This document shows, piece after piece, positions 1 to 9,200 of a stretch of 64,000 bases of DNA; the first letter of the stretch is position 1; every line of letters begins with the position of its first letter. The notes under the pieces are model-generated. The model was not told where the DNA came from. It did no database searches and worked only from the letters and a program-made list of their open reading frames with translations. The DNA is from Neotabrizicola shimadae (GTDB taxonomy: Bacteria; Pseudomonadota; Alphaproteobacteria; Rhodobacterales; Rhodobacteraceae), in NCBI RefSeq assembly GCF_019623905.1, contig NZ_CP069370.1:2982001-3046000 (forward strand). Reading direction: 5' to 3'. Position numbers and translations under genes: made by a program.

Positions 1-360
1 GGCATCCGGCCCTCGCCCAACCCGCTGGTGCAGTCGGTCTTCGTCGCCGAAGGCCCCGACGAGGCCGACAAGTGGATCGCGTCGCAGGCCCGCCCCGGCG
101 ACGTGGTCGTCACCGCCGACGTGCCGCTGGCCGCGCGCTGTGTCGCCGCCGGCGCAAGGGTCATCCGCCACGACGGCGAGCCCTTCACCCCCGCCAACAT
201 CGGCATGGTGCTCGCCACGCGCGACCTGATGTCCGACCTGCGCAGCGCCGATCCCTTCCGCCAGGGCGGCGGCCGCGCCTTCTCGAAATCCGACCGCTCC
301 CGCTTCCTCGACGCGCTCGACCGCATGGTCCGCCAGGCCCGCGCCGACGCCGGCGGCTGA
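1..360 (+). CDS. YaiI/YqxD (UPF0178, DUF188) family protein, 5' end cut by window
   Basis: The reading frame is open from the first base, so the gene begins outside the window; 119 residues of a family that is usually about 150 long are visible. The visible part carries two blocks typical of the family: [11 protein letters not shown] (the TADIPLA block) and, near the end, [14 protein letters not shown], with the NIG-x-x-L-x-x-RDLM stretch between them. The missing N-terminus would hold the family's DADxCP motif. The fold resembles PIN-type nucleases, but the biological role is not established. A GTG at base 28 could be mistaken for the start, but conserved sequence continues upstream of it. 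Confidence 0.85.
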   Translation, partial: GIRPSPNPLVQSVFVAEGPDEADKWIASQARPGDVVVTADVPLAARCVAAGARVIRHDGEPFTPANIGMVLATRDLMSDLRSADPFRQGGGRAFSKSDRSRFLDALDRMVRQARADAGG

Positions 361-382
361 GCCCCGGCCGACCCCCTCCGCG

Positions 383-410
383 CCTCCCTCCCCCTTGTGG
401 GGAGGGAGGG
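383..410. repeat. C-run/G-run hairpin repeat
   Basis: An inverted repeat with CCTCCCTCCCC in the left arm and GGGGAGGGAGG in the right arm around a CTTGT loop. A close relative sits at 20799-20821 (arms CCCCTCCCC and GGGGAGGGG, loop CTCGT), also just after a plus-strand stop codon. Both could fold in RNA, but neither is followed by a T-run. The rest of 361-574 shows no gene. Confidence 0.5.
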
Positions 411-574
411 GGAGGGGGGCCGCCGCTCAACACCAAAGCGCGGGACAAGGCGGAGAGCGTCGACCAGGCCCCGCCCTTCGCCCTCGCGAAACCCCACCTC
501 AGACACCAGTCGCGAAGCGCGATGTCGCCCCCGGAACAGACGCCGCCCCGCCGCGGGAGTGATCTGGCACCATC

Positions 575-1516
575 ATGGTCACCCTTCCCGCGCCCGCCGT
601 CCCCTACCGGGGCATGTTCTTTGCCATCGGCGGGGGGCTCGTGCTCTCGGTCAATGACGTCGCGATCAAGTTCCTGTCCGGCGCCTACCCGCTGCACCAG
701 ATCATCCTGATCCGCGCGCTGGTCGGTCTCGTGTTCCTGTTCGCCCTCTTGCGCGTGACCGGCCTCGGCTTCGGCCAGCTTCTCACCCGGCGGCCGAAGG
801 ATCACCTGATCCGCGTCTCCATCGTCATGGTGTCGAACGTCACCTACTTCCTCGGCCTCGCCGCCCTGCCGCTGGCCGATGCCGTGGCGGTGGCCTTCGT
901 CAGCCCGCTTCTCGTCACGCTGCTCTCGATCCTCGTCCTGGGCGAAAAGGTCGGCCCCCGCCGATGGGCCGCCGTGGGCGTGGGGATGCTGGGCGTCCTC
1001 GTCATGCTGCGGCCCGGATCGGGCGTGGTGGAGCCCGCCGCCATTCTCGTGCTGATCTCGGCCCTGTGCTACGCCTCCTCCCACATGATGACCCGCCGGA
1101 TGCGCGACACCGAAAGCGCCTTCACGCTGAACTTCTACGTCCAGTGCGGCTTCGTCTTGGTCAGCCTTGCCATGGGCCTCACCGTCGGCGACGGACGCTT
1201 CGCCGGCTCTCCCGACGCTTCGCTCGCCTTCCTGTTCCGCCCCTGGGTCTGGCCCCCCATGCACGACTGGCCCGCCTTCGTCGCCACCGGCCTCGCCGTG
1301 GGCATCGGCGGGCTGATGATGTCGCAGGCCTACCGCCTGTCCGAAGCCGCCCTTGTCGCACCCTTCGAATATGTGGGCATGCCCATGGCCATCTTCTGGG
1401 GCGCCGTCATGTTCGGCACCTGGCCGGACGCCACCGCCTGGGTGGGGATTGCACTCATCTGCGGCGCCGGTCTCTATACGCTCTGGCGCGAAACGGTGGT
1501 GAGGACCCGGCAGTGA
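575..1516 (+). CDS. EamA-family (DMT superfamily) transporter
   Basis: Integral membrane protein of 313 residues with about ten hydrophobic segments arranged as two EamA repeats (roughly residues 15-145 and 160-300). The first repeat shows the usual pattern around LSVNDVAIKFLSG and QIILIRALVGL. Members export metabolites or drugs; the substrate cannot be read from sequence. The last four bases (GTGA) overlap the start of the HAD hydrolase gene, so the two are translationally coupled and form an operon with the ornithine-cyclodeaminase-like gene. The ATG at 575 has only a weak ribosome-binding site; an internal Met at residue 14 is possible. Confidence 0.85.
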   Translation: MVTLPAPAVPYRGMFFAIGGGLVLSVNDVAIKFLSGAYPLHQIILIRALVGLVFLFALLRVTGLGFGQLLTRRPKDHLIRVSIVMVSNVTYFLGLAALPLADAVAVAFVSPLLVTLLSILVLGEKVGPRRWAAVGVGMLGVLVMLRPGSGVVEPAAILVLISALCYASSHMMTRRMRDTESAFTLNFYVQCGFVLVSLAMGLTVGDGRFAGSPDASLAFLFRPWVWPPMHDWPAFVATGLAVGIGGLMMSQAYRLSEAALVAPFEYVGMPMAIFWGAVMFGTWPDATAWVGIALICGAGLYTLWRETVVRTRQ

Positions 1517-2136
1517 AACCCGAAGCAGTGATCTTCGACGTGGGCAACGTGCTGACAAGCTGGGTGCCAGAGGTCCATTACGACCGTGTGCTCGGCCGCG
1601 CCGCCCGCGAACGCCTCTTCGCCGAGGTGGACCTGCACGCCATGAACGATCTCATCGACCGCGGCGCCCCCTTCCGCGACACGGTGGAAGCCTGGGCAGA
1701 GGCCCATCCCGACCATGCCCAAGGCATCCGCATGTGGTTCACCGACTGGCAGCACCTCGCCAGCCCCCGCATCGAAGGGTCCATCCGCCTGCAACGCGCC
1801 TTGCGCGCCAAGGGCGTGCCGGTCTTTGTGCTGTCGAACTTCGGCACGCACTACCACGACGAATCCATCACCGGCATGGATTTCCTCGCCGATTTCGACC
1901 GCTTCTACGTCTCGGGCGTCCTGGGCGTCGCCAAGCCCGACCCCCGCATCTACGAAATCGTCGAGACCGACAGCGGCATCCCGCCCGACCGCCTGATCTT
2001 CGCCGACGACCGCGCCGACAACATCACCGCCGCCGCCCGCCGCGGCTGGCGCACCCACCAGTTCGAAAGCTGGCAAGGCTGGGCCCGCCGCCTGGTGGCC
2101 GAAGACCTGCTGACCATGGAAGAGGCCGGACTATGA
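1513..2136 (+). CDS. HAD-superfamily (subfamily IA) hydrolase
   Basis: A 207-residue haloacid-dehalogenase-like hydrolase with all four motifs: FDVGNVL near residue 8 (nucleophile Asp), VLSNFG (motif II), VAKPDPRIY (motif III Lys) and FADDRADN (acidic motif IV). An inserted helical cap lies between motifs I and II, as in subfamily IA. It is probably a small phosphatase; the substrate is unknown. The start is GTG at 1513, overlapping the transporter stop by 4 bp; its own stop overlaps the next ATG by 4 bp. Homologues are often annotated as 2-haloacid dehalogenase-like. Confidence 0.85.
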   Translation: MKPEAVIFDVGNVLTSWVPEVHYDRVLGRAARERLFAEVDLHAMNDLIDRGAPFRDTVEAWAEAHPDHAQGIRMWFTDWQHLASPRIEGSIRLQRALRAKGVPVFVLSNFGTHYHDESITGMDFLADFDRFYVSGVLGVAKPDPRIYEIVETDSGIPPDRLIFADDRADNITAAARRGWRTHQFESWQGWARRLVAEDLLTMEEAGL

Positions 2137-3023
2137 AGATCGTCGGAAAAGACGCCGAGGCGAAACTCGACTGGAAGGCGCTTCTCGCCGCCTTCGAGGC
2201 CGGCCACGCCCTGCCGCAGCCCGACATCAAGGATCTCTTCGTCTATCGCGGCCCCGACACCGTGCTGGACCGCGCCACCTGGATCGACGGCCTTGGCGCG
2301 CTGGTGAAGGTGGCGACCGTCGTCCCCGGCAATGCCGCGCGGGGCAAGCCCACCGTCAACGGCGCCGTGACGCTGTATGACGACGCCACGGGCGAACTGA
2401 GCGCGCTTGTCGATTTCCACCTCGTCACCAAGTGGAAGACCGCCGGCGACTCGCTCCTCGCCGCCTCGCGCCTCGCCCGCAAGGATGCGAAGAACTTCCT
2501 CCTGGTCGGCGCCGGCACCGTCGCCCGCTCGATGGTCCAGGCCTATTCCGCCCTTTGGCCCGAGGCCCGCTTCACCACCTGGTCGCGCACCCGCGCCACG
2601 GCAGAAGCCATGGGCCTGCCCGTGGCCGACGACCTGGAAGCCGCGGTCAAGGCAGCCGACGTGATCTGCACCTGCACCATGGCGACCCAGCCGCTCATCA
2701 AGGGCGACTGGCTGCAACCCGGCCAGCACCTCGACCTGATCGGCGCCTACCGCCCCGACATGCGCGAAGTCGATGACCAAGCCATCTCCCGCGCCCGCCT
2801 GTTCGTGGACGCCCGCGCCACCACCATCCACCACATCGGCGAGCTCATCGCCCCCCTGAAATCCGGCGCCATCACCGAAGCGGACGTGATCGCCGATTTC
2901 TACGACCTGAAATCCGGCAGCTTCGCCCGCCGCTCCGATGACGAGATCACCATCGCCAAGAATGGCGGCGGCGCGCATCTGGATCTGATGACGGCGGATT
3001 ACATCGTTCGATCAGCAGGCTAG
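2133..3023 (+). CDS. Ornithine cyclodeaminase / mu-crystallin family protein
   Basis: A 296-residue NAD(P)-binding protein. The Rossmann motif GAGTVA lies at residues 126-131. The dimerisation half is N-terminal and contains the conserved LVDFHLVTKWKTAGDS segment. The family includes ornithine cyclodeaminase, delta-1-pyrroline-2-carboxylate reductase and lysine cyclodeaminase; sequence alone does not separate them, and the reductase role is common in proteobacteria. The ATG at 2133 overlaps the HAD stop by 4 bp, so it is the third gene of a transporter/HAD/OCD operon. It ends tail-to-tail with the DHFR-like gene, sharing 4 bp. Confidence 0.85.
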   Translation: MKIVGKDAEAKLDWKALLAAFEAGHALPQPDIKDLFVYRGPDTVLDRATWIDGLGALVKVATVVPGNAARGKPTVNGAVTLYDDATGELSALVDFHLVTKWKTAGDSLLAASRLARKDAKNFLLVGAGTVARSMVQAYSALWPEARFTTWSRTRATAEAMGLPVADDLEAAVKAADVICTCTMATQPLIKGDWLQPGQHLDLIGAYRPDMREVDDQAISRARLFVDARATTIHHIGELIAPLKSGAITEADVIADFYDLKSGSFARRSDDEITIAKNGGGAHLDLMTADYIVRSAG

Positions 3024-3547
3024 ACGGGCGCATAGGTCAACCGGATGACCTCGCCGAAGCTGTCGTTGCCTGCCAGCCGCAGGCGCGGCAGCGGCTCGGT
3101 GAAGAAGGGGCGTCCATGCCCCAGCACCACCGGATGATAGTAAAGGCGGTACTCATCCACCAACCCCGCCTCACCAAGCGCCTGGGCCAGCACCGGCCCG
3201 CCAAGGTCGATCGTGCCCGAAAGCCTGTCCTTCAGCTCGCGGACCGCCGTCGCCAGATCGCCCGTGAGCTGACGCGCATTCGGCCCCACTTCGACCGTGC
3301 CCCGCGACACCACCCATTTCGGCACCGCCCGCCACGCCTCGGCAAAGGCCCGTTCTTCCGCCCCCCAGGCGGGATCGTCGGCATCCCAATAGCGCATCAG
3401 GTCGTAAAGCCCGCGGCCATACAGCGACGCGCTGGTCGCGCGGACCTGCTCGATCCAGTGCCGGAACAGCAGGGCATCCGGCGCAAACCGGTCGTGATCG
3501 ACATAGCCGTCCAGCGACAGGTTCATGGCAAAGATCAATCGGGCCAT
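3020..3547 (-). CDS. Dihydrofolate reductase-like (RibD C-terminal domain) protein
   Basis: A 175-residue protein starting MARLIFAMNLSLDGYVD, the typical opening of the YyaP/YwjB group of the DHFR/RibD-C superfamily. A second conserved block is LSGTIDLGGPVLAQAL, followed by EYRLYYHPVVLGHGRPFF. These proteins bind NADPH; true dihydrofolate reduction is doubtful and substrates are mostly unknown. The open frame extends further upstream, but the start at 3547 matches the family N-terminus. It lies 68 bp downstream of the HxlR regulator on the same strand, so the two are probably co-transcribed. Confidence 0.85.
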   Translation of the reverse strand: MARLIFAMNLSLDGYVDHDRFAPDALLFRHWIEQVRATSASLYGRGLYDLMRYWDADDPAWGAEERAFAEAWRAVPKWVVSRGTVEVGPNARQLTGDLATAVRELKDRLSGTIDLGGPVLAQALGEAGLVDEYRLYYHPVVLGHGRPFFTEPLPRLRLAGNDSFGEVIRLTYAPV

Positions 3548-3615
3548 TGCGCGGGGCCTCCCTCCCGTCCGGCCACAGTGCCACGCCCTGCGCCCTGCCC
3601 CAAGCAGTTCCGCGG

Positions 3616-3951
3616 CTATCCCGCCGCCCGGTCGGCAAGGCCCCAGTCGCGCATCGCCGCAACGATCGGCAACAGCGATTGCCCGCGCCCGGTCAGCGCA
3701 TAGTCCACCCGCGGAGGCACCACCGCATGCACCGTGCGGCTCAACAGCCCGTCCGCCTCCATCTCGCGCAGCTGCTGGGTCAGCATCTGCTTCGTCACGC
3801 CGGGAATCGCCCGCTGCATCGCCCCGAACCGGTCCACTCCGTTCGAGATGCAGAACAGGATCACCGGCTTCCACTTTCCACCGATCAGGCCCAGGCAATG
3901 CGTGACCGGGCAGCGTGAAATGGGGTCGGGCGCCATAAGTCCGCTTTTCAT
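3616..3951 (-). CDS. HxlR-family winged-helix transcriptional regulator
   Basis: A 111-residue protein with the HxlR signature: CPVTHCLGLIGGKWKPVILF near the N-terminus (Cys in the position often used for redox or aldehyde sensing), then the recognition region TKQMLTQQLREMEADGLLSR and the wing around PPRVDYALTGRG. Such proteins are small homodimers that bind direct repeats near their own promoters. It faces the APCDD1-like gene across a short region containing an 8-bp direct repeat, and precedes the DHFR-like reductase it may control. The Met at residue 6 is an alternative start. Confidence 0.9.
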   Translation of the reverse strand: MKSGLMAPDPISRCPVTHCLGLIGGKWKPVILFCISNGVDRFGAMQRAIPGVTKQMLTQQLREMEADGLLSRTVHAVVPPRVDYALTGRGQSLLPIVAAMRDWGLADRAAG

Positions 3952-3975
3952 GACTACCTCAGAAAATCATGACTA
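3949..3975. promoter_or_regulatory. Candidate HxlR operator (direct repeat)
   Basis: The octamer CATGACTA occurs at 3949-3956 and 3968-3975, 19 bp apart. The first copy covers the HxlR start codon; the second lies in the divergent intergenic region. HxlR-type regulators bind direct repeats, so autoregulation is plausible. A similar layout occurs at the second HxlR gene (13920-13953). Confidence 0.4.
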
Positions 3976-4033
3976 ATTGTCTTGAATGAACTATCAGCCA
4001 TGCTGGACTCATCGTCAACATTGGAGTCCCCGC

Positions 4034-4690
4034 ATGATCCGTATCGCCCCGCTTCTTCTCGCCCTCGTCCTGCCTGGCGCAGCCGCGGCGGAAGACACCT
4101 CGCTTTCCGCCCTGAAATCCCGCGTCACCGGCCATTGGGTCTCGGTCGCCTGCGAACTGCGCCCGCAGCAGAACCCGACCGATCCCACCAAGGCTCCCGC
4201 GCCCAGCTACCTCAAGCGCGACTTCACCTATGATGCCGAGGGCGGCTTCACCGCCAACATCACCGTCTACGCCGACCCGGCCTGCGCCGTGCCCGCAGTG
4301 TCCTACGATTTCGCCGGCGAAGTCGTCTGGCACGATGCCAACCCCGCCGCGCCCGGAGCCTGGTCGCAGGACTATGTCCTGAACCGCAAACTGCAGCTGA
4401 CAATCCTTGCCGAGCCCATGGCGGCGCAGCTGAACCAGCTTCCGCAGGGCGCCTGCGGTGACGGCCCGTTCACCGTGGGCGAGGTCCGCGACATCCTTGG
4501 CAAGCCCTGCGTCCTGCTCAAGTTCGTGGACGGCAGCCCCTATGTGGTGGACCACGACTTCCTCTATGTCCGCGAAGACACGCCGAACCTGCTGTTCATG
4601 GGCGCCAAGCACGTGGACGGCACCGGGTTCTACGCTCCGGACAACCGGCCCCAGGTCGGCCTCCAGCAGCCCTTGATCCGCGTGAACTGA
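4034..4690 (+). CDS. Secreted APCDD1-like domain protein
   Basis: A 218-residue protein with a signal peptide (hydrophobic residues 4-19, cleavage likely after AAAA near residue 19), so probably periplasmic. The mature part resembles the APCDD1 domain known from the vertebrate Wnt inhibitor: GHWVSVACELRP (33-44), a LKRDFTY segment (60-66), YADPAC (79-84), then FLYVRED and FMGAKHVDGTGFYAPDNRP near the end, matching the domain's order GRWVS-x-x-CEVRP, R-x-Y-x-F, C, F-x-GD-x-H-x-D-x-x-x-x-FY-x-P. Four cysteines (40, 84, 141, 159) could form two disulfides. The start at 4034 gives a clean signal peptide; an upstream ATG at 3986 does not. The function in bacteria is unknown; animal APCDD1 has been reported to bind lipid. 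Confidence 0.65.
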   Translation: MIRIAPLLLALVLPGAAAAEDTSLSALKSRVTGHWVSVACELRPQQNPTDPTKAPAPSYLKRDFTYDAEGGFTANITVYADPACAVPAVSYDFAGEVVWHDANPAAPGAWSQDYVLNRKLQLTILAEPMAAQLNQLPQGACGDGPFTVGEVRDILGKPCVLLKFVDGSPYVVDHDFLYVREDTPNLLFMGAKHVDGTGFYAPDNRPQVGLQQPLIRVN

Positions 4691-4704
4691 TCCACAGGCC
4701 ACGA

Positions 4705-4730
4705 CCCGCCGCGACAAATCTTGCGGCGGG
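4705..4730 (+). terminator. Hairpin after the APCDD1-like gene
   Basis: CCCGCCGC (4705-4712) pairs with GCGGCGGG (4723-4730) around a 10-base A/T-containing loop, 14 bp after the stop codon. There is no T-run after it, so it may act as a weak or Rho-assisted terminator. Confidence 0.4.
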
Positions 4731-4779
4731 CCGTCATTCCGCTTGCCTCCGGCCCGATTCTACCGCCATACTTCACCAC

Positions 4780-5124
4780 ATGGAAAACTATCCGCCCCCC
4801 CTCGACTCCGTCTTCCACGCCCTCGCCGACCCCACGCGCCGCGCCGTGGTGCAGCGGCTCGGCCAGGGTCCGGCCACGGTCTCCGACCTCGCAAAACCCT
4901 TCCCCATGGGCCTGCCCGCCTTCCTGAAACACCTCGGCGTGCTGGAATCCGCGGGCCTCATCGACACGCAGAAGGCGGGCCGCACCCGCACCTGCACGCT
5001 CCAGCAGGCCCGCCTCGCCCAGGCCGGAAGCTGGTTCGACGACCAGCGCGCCCTCTGGGCCAGCCGCTACGACAACCTCGACACCCTGCTCAGCGCCTTG
5101 GGAGGCCACGGCCATGACCACTGA
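4780..5124 (+). CDS. ArsR-family winged-helix regulator
   Basis: A 114-residue protein with the ArsR/SmtB fold: FHALADPTRRAVVQRL (helix 2), ATVSDLAKPFPMGLPAFLKHLGVLESAGLI (recognition helix region) and a wing ending in the THKxGR-like QKAGRTRTCTL. No metal-binding ELCVCDL motif is present, so it belongs to the non-metal group commonly found next to SRPBCC (AHSA1) genes. It overlaps the following SRPBCC gene by 11 bp, indicating translational coupling, and most likely represses that pair. Confidence 0.9.
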   Translation: MENYPPPLDSVFHALADPTRRAVVQRLGQGPATVSDLAKPFPMGLPAFLKHLGVLESAGLIDTQKAGRTRTCTLQQARLAQAGSWFDDQRALWASRYDNLDTLLSALGGHGHDH

Positions 5125-6034
5125 CCGCTTCTTCGACTTCGCCGTGGACACCGCGAATGCCACGCTCACCGTCACCCGCGATTTCGCCGCCCCCCGCCGC
5201 CTGGTCTGGGACTGCCACACCCAGGCCGCGCTCCTCGACCGCTGGTTCGCGCCAAAACCCCTGACCGCCCGCACCGCCTCGCATGACTTCCGCGAGGGCG
5301 GGCACTGGCATTTCGCCATGATCATGCCCGACGGCCAGGAATTCTGGAGCCGGCAGGACTACATCGAAATCCATCCCATCGACGGCTACACCGCGCTCGA
5401 CGCCTTCTCGGACGAAACCGGCGCCGTCTCGCCCGCCCTGCCGCAGGCCCGCTGGACCGTCAGCTTCACCGAAGACGGCCGCTTGACCCGCGTGCTCACC
5501 CTCGTCGTCTATCCCTCGGCCGAAGACCTGGAAAAGGTCATGGCCATGGGCATGGAAGAGGGCCTCACCTCCACCCTCGACCGCCTCGACGACCTGCTGG
5601 ACACCCTCGGCGGCACGTCAGAGCCCGCCAAGGTCACCATCTCGGCCCTCGTCCGCGCCCCGGCCGAAACGGTCTGGGCCGCCTGGACAGAACCGGCTCA
5701 CATCACGCAGTGGAACTTCGCCAGCCCCGACTGGTGCTGCCCCTCCGCCACCTCCGACCTCCGCGAAGGCGGCACCTACACCGCGCGGATGGAGGCCAGG
5801 GACGGCAGCTTCGGCTTCGACTTCGAGGGCACCTTCCACAAGGTCGATCCCGGCCGCGAGATCGGCCTCACCCTGGGCGACGGCCGCCGTGCCGACACCA
5901 GCTTCACGCCGGAAAAGGGCGGCATCCGCGTCACCACCATCTTCGACGCCGAAGGCACCCACCCGGTGGACATGCAGCGCGACGGCTGGCAGGCGATCCT
6001 GAACAGCTTCAAGACCCACGCCGAACGCCTCTGA
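5114..6034 (+). CDS. Tandem SRPBCC (AHSA1-like) domain protein
   Basis: A 306-residue protein with two START-like/AHSA1 domains. The first (about 1-165) begins TLTVTRDFAAPRRLVWDCHTQ and contains DFREGGHWHFAM; the second (about 172-306) begins VTISALVRAPAETVWAAWTE and contains DLREGGTYTARM and a C-terminal WQAILNSFKTH. Each half by itself is the length of a normal single-domain family member, so this is a fusion or duplication. Such proteins bind hydrophobic ligands in a deep pocket; no catalytic function is implied. It is coupled to the upstream ArsR regulator. Confidence 0.85.
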   Translation: MTTDRFFDFAVDTANATLTVTRDFAAPRRLVWDCHTQAALLDRWFAPKPLTARTASHDFREGGHWHFAMIMPDGQEFWSRQDYIEIHPIDGYTALDAFSDETGAVSPALPQARWTVSFTEDGRLTRVLTLVVYPSAEDLEKVMAMGMEEGLTSTLDRLDDLLDTLGGTSEPAKVTISALVRAPAETVWAAWTEPAHITQWNFASPDWCCPSATSDLREGGTYTARMEARDGSFGFDFEGTFHKVDPGREIGLTLGDGRRADTSFTPEKGGIRVTTIFDAEGTHPVDMQRDGWQAILNSFKTHAERL

Positions 6035-6247
6035 CACCGTCTGCATCAGGCCTCTGTCACGCGCCCCCTCGCCCGGCCCGACCACAACACCCGTGGTTGA
6101 GCCGGCGCTCCGCTGTCCAGCCAAAACAAGAGCAAAACCGCAAACTTGCCGTCACAACCGGCCCAAGTACGCTTTCGATCTTGTGAGTATCCCGTGGCCT
6201 GCTTCTACAGTAAGCGCGAACCTTGTGTTCGAGTACGGGAAACCCAC

Positions 6248-9200
6248 ATGCAGTCCAAGTCCGCCCCCCTGGCCGCAAGCGCCGCCTTCCGTCCCGCTTG
6301 CCCCATCCGCCACCGGCTCCTCGCCTCCGCCGCCACCGTTCTTCTCATGGGCGCCGGAGCCGCGCCGACATGGGCGGCGGATGGCGATGGCGGCGCAGGC
6401 GTCGGCGTACACACGTCCGGCGGCACCGCCAGCATCCTTGGCACCGGCGGGCTCGGCCAAGGCTCTGGATACGCCAACACCAGCGGGGGCGGGGGCGGCG
6501 CGGGGGTTTTTGGGGGAAACGGCGGCGACGGCAATCCATTGGGTGCAGGGGGAAAACACGGTAGAGGCGGTTACGTTCCCGGAATGCACGCCTTCGACGG
6601 CGGCACGTCCGTTGCCGACGGCGGCGGCAACGGTGGCGGTGGCGGCGGCACTCATGCTTATGTGGGCAACCTCGGAGGCCTGGTCGAATTCGGCAACAAT
6701 GGTCTCGCCATGGGGGGCCAAGGCGGCGTGGGCGGCTACCGGAACGCGGAAGGGAACAACATCGGTGGCGGCGGCGGTGGTGGCGGCTTTGGCGCGATCG
6801 TCACCGGCCTGAACGGTGACAGCGGCACGATCACAGCCGAGATTCTGGGCGGATGGGGCGGCGATGCGGGCGAGCTGAAGACCTCGGGGGGCGGCGGCAA
6901 TGGCGGCACCGGGCTGCTGATCTACCAGCCCAAAGGAGACAACGTCATCACGATCGCCGGCAATACGCAGATCCAGGGTGGCAGCGGAGGCTGGGGCAAC
7001 ACAAAGATGGGTGATGGCGCAAGGGGCATTGTCCTGCAGGACGGCACCGGCAACAACACAATCAACATCGCCGGAGCCGTGAGTGGCGGCAATGGTGGCG
7101 AGAACCCCCTCACCAACCCTGCCCCGGGCAACGGCGGCAACGGCGTCGCCGTCGTCAACATGGTCGGCACGACCACGCTCAACATTTCCGGCAGCGTCGC
7201 CGGCGGGACGAGTTCGCCCGTCCCCGGCGGAACCGGCGGTGTGGGGATCATCGGTGCGGACCTTGCAATCCAGTTGACCGGTACGGCAAGCGTCGCAGGT
7301 GGTGGCAACGGCACTGGCGGCGGGCAGGCGGCGGCCATTGCCTTCACCGGCGGCACCAACACGCTGACCCTGAACGCCACCTCGGCCGGCGCCCCGACCA
7401 TTTCGGGGGCCATCACCCATGCCGGCACGACGGACGCGCTTGCCTTGGGCGGGACCGGCGCGGGCACGATCAATTCCAGCGTGATCCAAGGTTTCCAATC
7501 CTTCGTCAAATCCGGCACATCGACCTGGGCCATCACCGGCGGGCCGATCGACAACATCGACACCTGGGTGGTGAACGGCGGCACCCTGTCGATTGCCGGC
7601 AACCTATCCAGCAACAACGCAGCCATCACCCTGACCGACGCCACGCTCGAAGTGACAGCCGATGTCGTGCTTGACGAGTCGATGCAGCTGTCCGGCGCAA
7701 GCGGCATTTCGGTGGCATCCGGGGCCTATGTTGTTGCGCCCGCCCTCATGACGGGTACGGGCACATTCACCAAGCAGGGCGACGGCGCGCTGTTCATGTC
7801 TGGCAACAGTTCCGGCTACACCGGCGACGTCATCATTCAGGCCGGCGTTCTGGGTCTGGACGGCCTCGACCCGCTGAGCAACGTCTCAAGCTGGACGCTG
7901 TCGGGCGGCAGCTTCGACATCTCGCAGAACGACGTCCCCGTCACCGCGCAGAACTTCTCCGGCTCATCCGCCCAATCCGACGTCAACATCGGCAGCAATG
8001 CCCTGACGCTGGCCCAGCCCGCCGACGCCAGCTATGCCGGCACCTTCACCGGCACCGGCACCCTGACCAAGACCGGCGCGGGCACCCTGGTTCTGACGGC
8101 CGACAGCCTCTTCAGCGGCACGACGATCATCGACGGCGGCATCCTGCAATTCGGCGCCGGCGGCACCACGGGCTCGATCGCCGGGGACATCGTCAACAAC
8201 GCCACGCTCAGCTTCAACCGGTCCGACGATTTCACCCTGAACAACGCGATCAGCGGCACGGGCAACCTGCTGCTGGAAGGCAGCGGCAGCGCGACCTTCG
8301 GCACCGCCTACAGCGGCAGCATCACCGCCCTCGCCGGTGGCATCCGTCTGTCCGGCGACACCCTGGCCAACGCCTCGGCCGTCCTGGGCAGCGGCGCGGT
8401 CCTGTCGGGCACTGGCTCGGTTGGCAGCCTCACGGTGCTCGGCTCGGGCATCGTCGGTCCCGGCAATTCGCCCGGCACCATCACGGTGAACGGGCCGCTC
8501 AACTTCTCCAGCGGCTCGATCTATCAGGTCGATGCCACGCCCACCGGCCAAAGCGATCTGATCACTGCCAGCGGCACCGTCATCCTGTCGTCCGGCAGCG
8601 CGGTCCAGGTGGTCGCGGCGCCCGGCTCCTATGCGGCGAACACGACCTACACCATCCTGACCTCCGACAACGACATCAGCGGCGCCTTCGGCAGCGCCAC
8701 CAGCAACTACGCCTTCCTCACCCCCTCGCTCAGCTACGATCCGAAGACCGTCTTCCTCACGCTCACCTACACCGGCACCGCCTTCGCCAGCCTGGCCCAG
8801 ACCGGCAAACATGCCGCCACGGCCAATGCGGTGCAGGGCCTGGGCTTCGGGAACGAAGTCTTCGATACGATGCTCCTTCTGTCCACAGAGGCGGTGCCCG
8901 GCGCCTTCGATGCCCTGTCGGGCGAGGCCTATGCCTCGGCCAACACGGTCCTCCAGCAGCAGTCGATCTACCTGCGCAGCGCGGTCGATGACCGCCTGCG
9001 CCAGGGCCTCAGCGGGCAGGGCAGCGGCATCGCCGCCCCGGCAGGGGCGCCGGGCAACGACATGTCGCCGATGTTCTGGATGCAGGCCTATGGCGGCTCG
9101 GGCGACACCTCGTCCGATGGCAACGCCGCCCGCATCGACAACAGCATCGGCGGGCTCCTCCTCGGCGCCGACCTGGCGCTCGATGCCAATGTGCGGGCAG

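Noticed and set aside
185-1558. A 457-codon minus-strand open frame across the EamA transporter
   Set aside because: It overlaps a clear membrane transporter and the UPF0178 gene end; composition is that of an antisense shadow.
6400-6920. Tandem DNA repeat in the glycine-rich autotransporter region
   Set aside because: GGC-rich codons give a repetitive look, but no unit of fixed length repeats; it is protein composition rather than a DNA repeat array.
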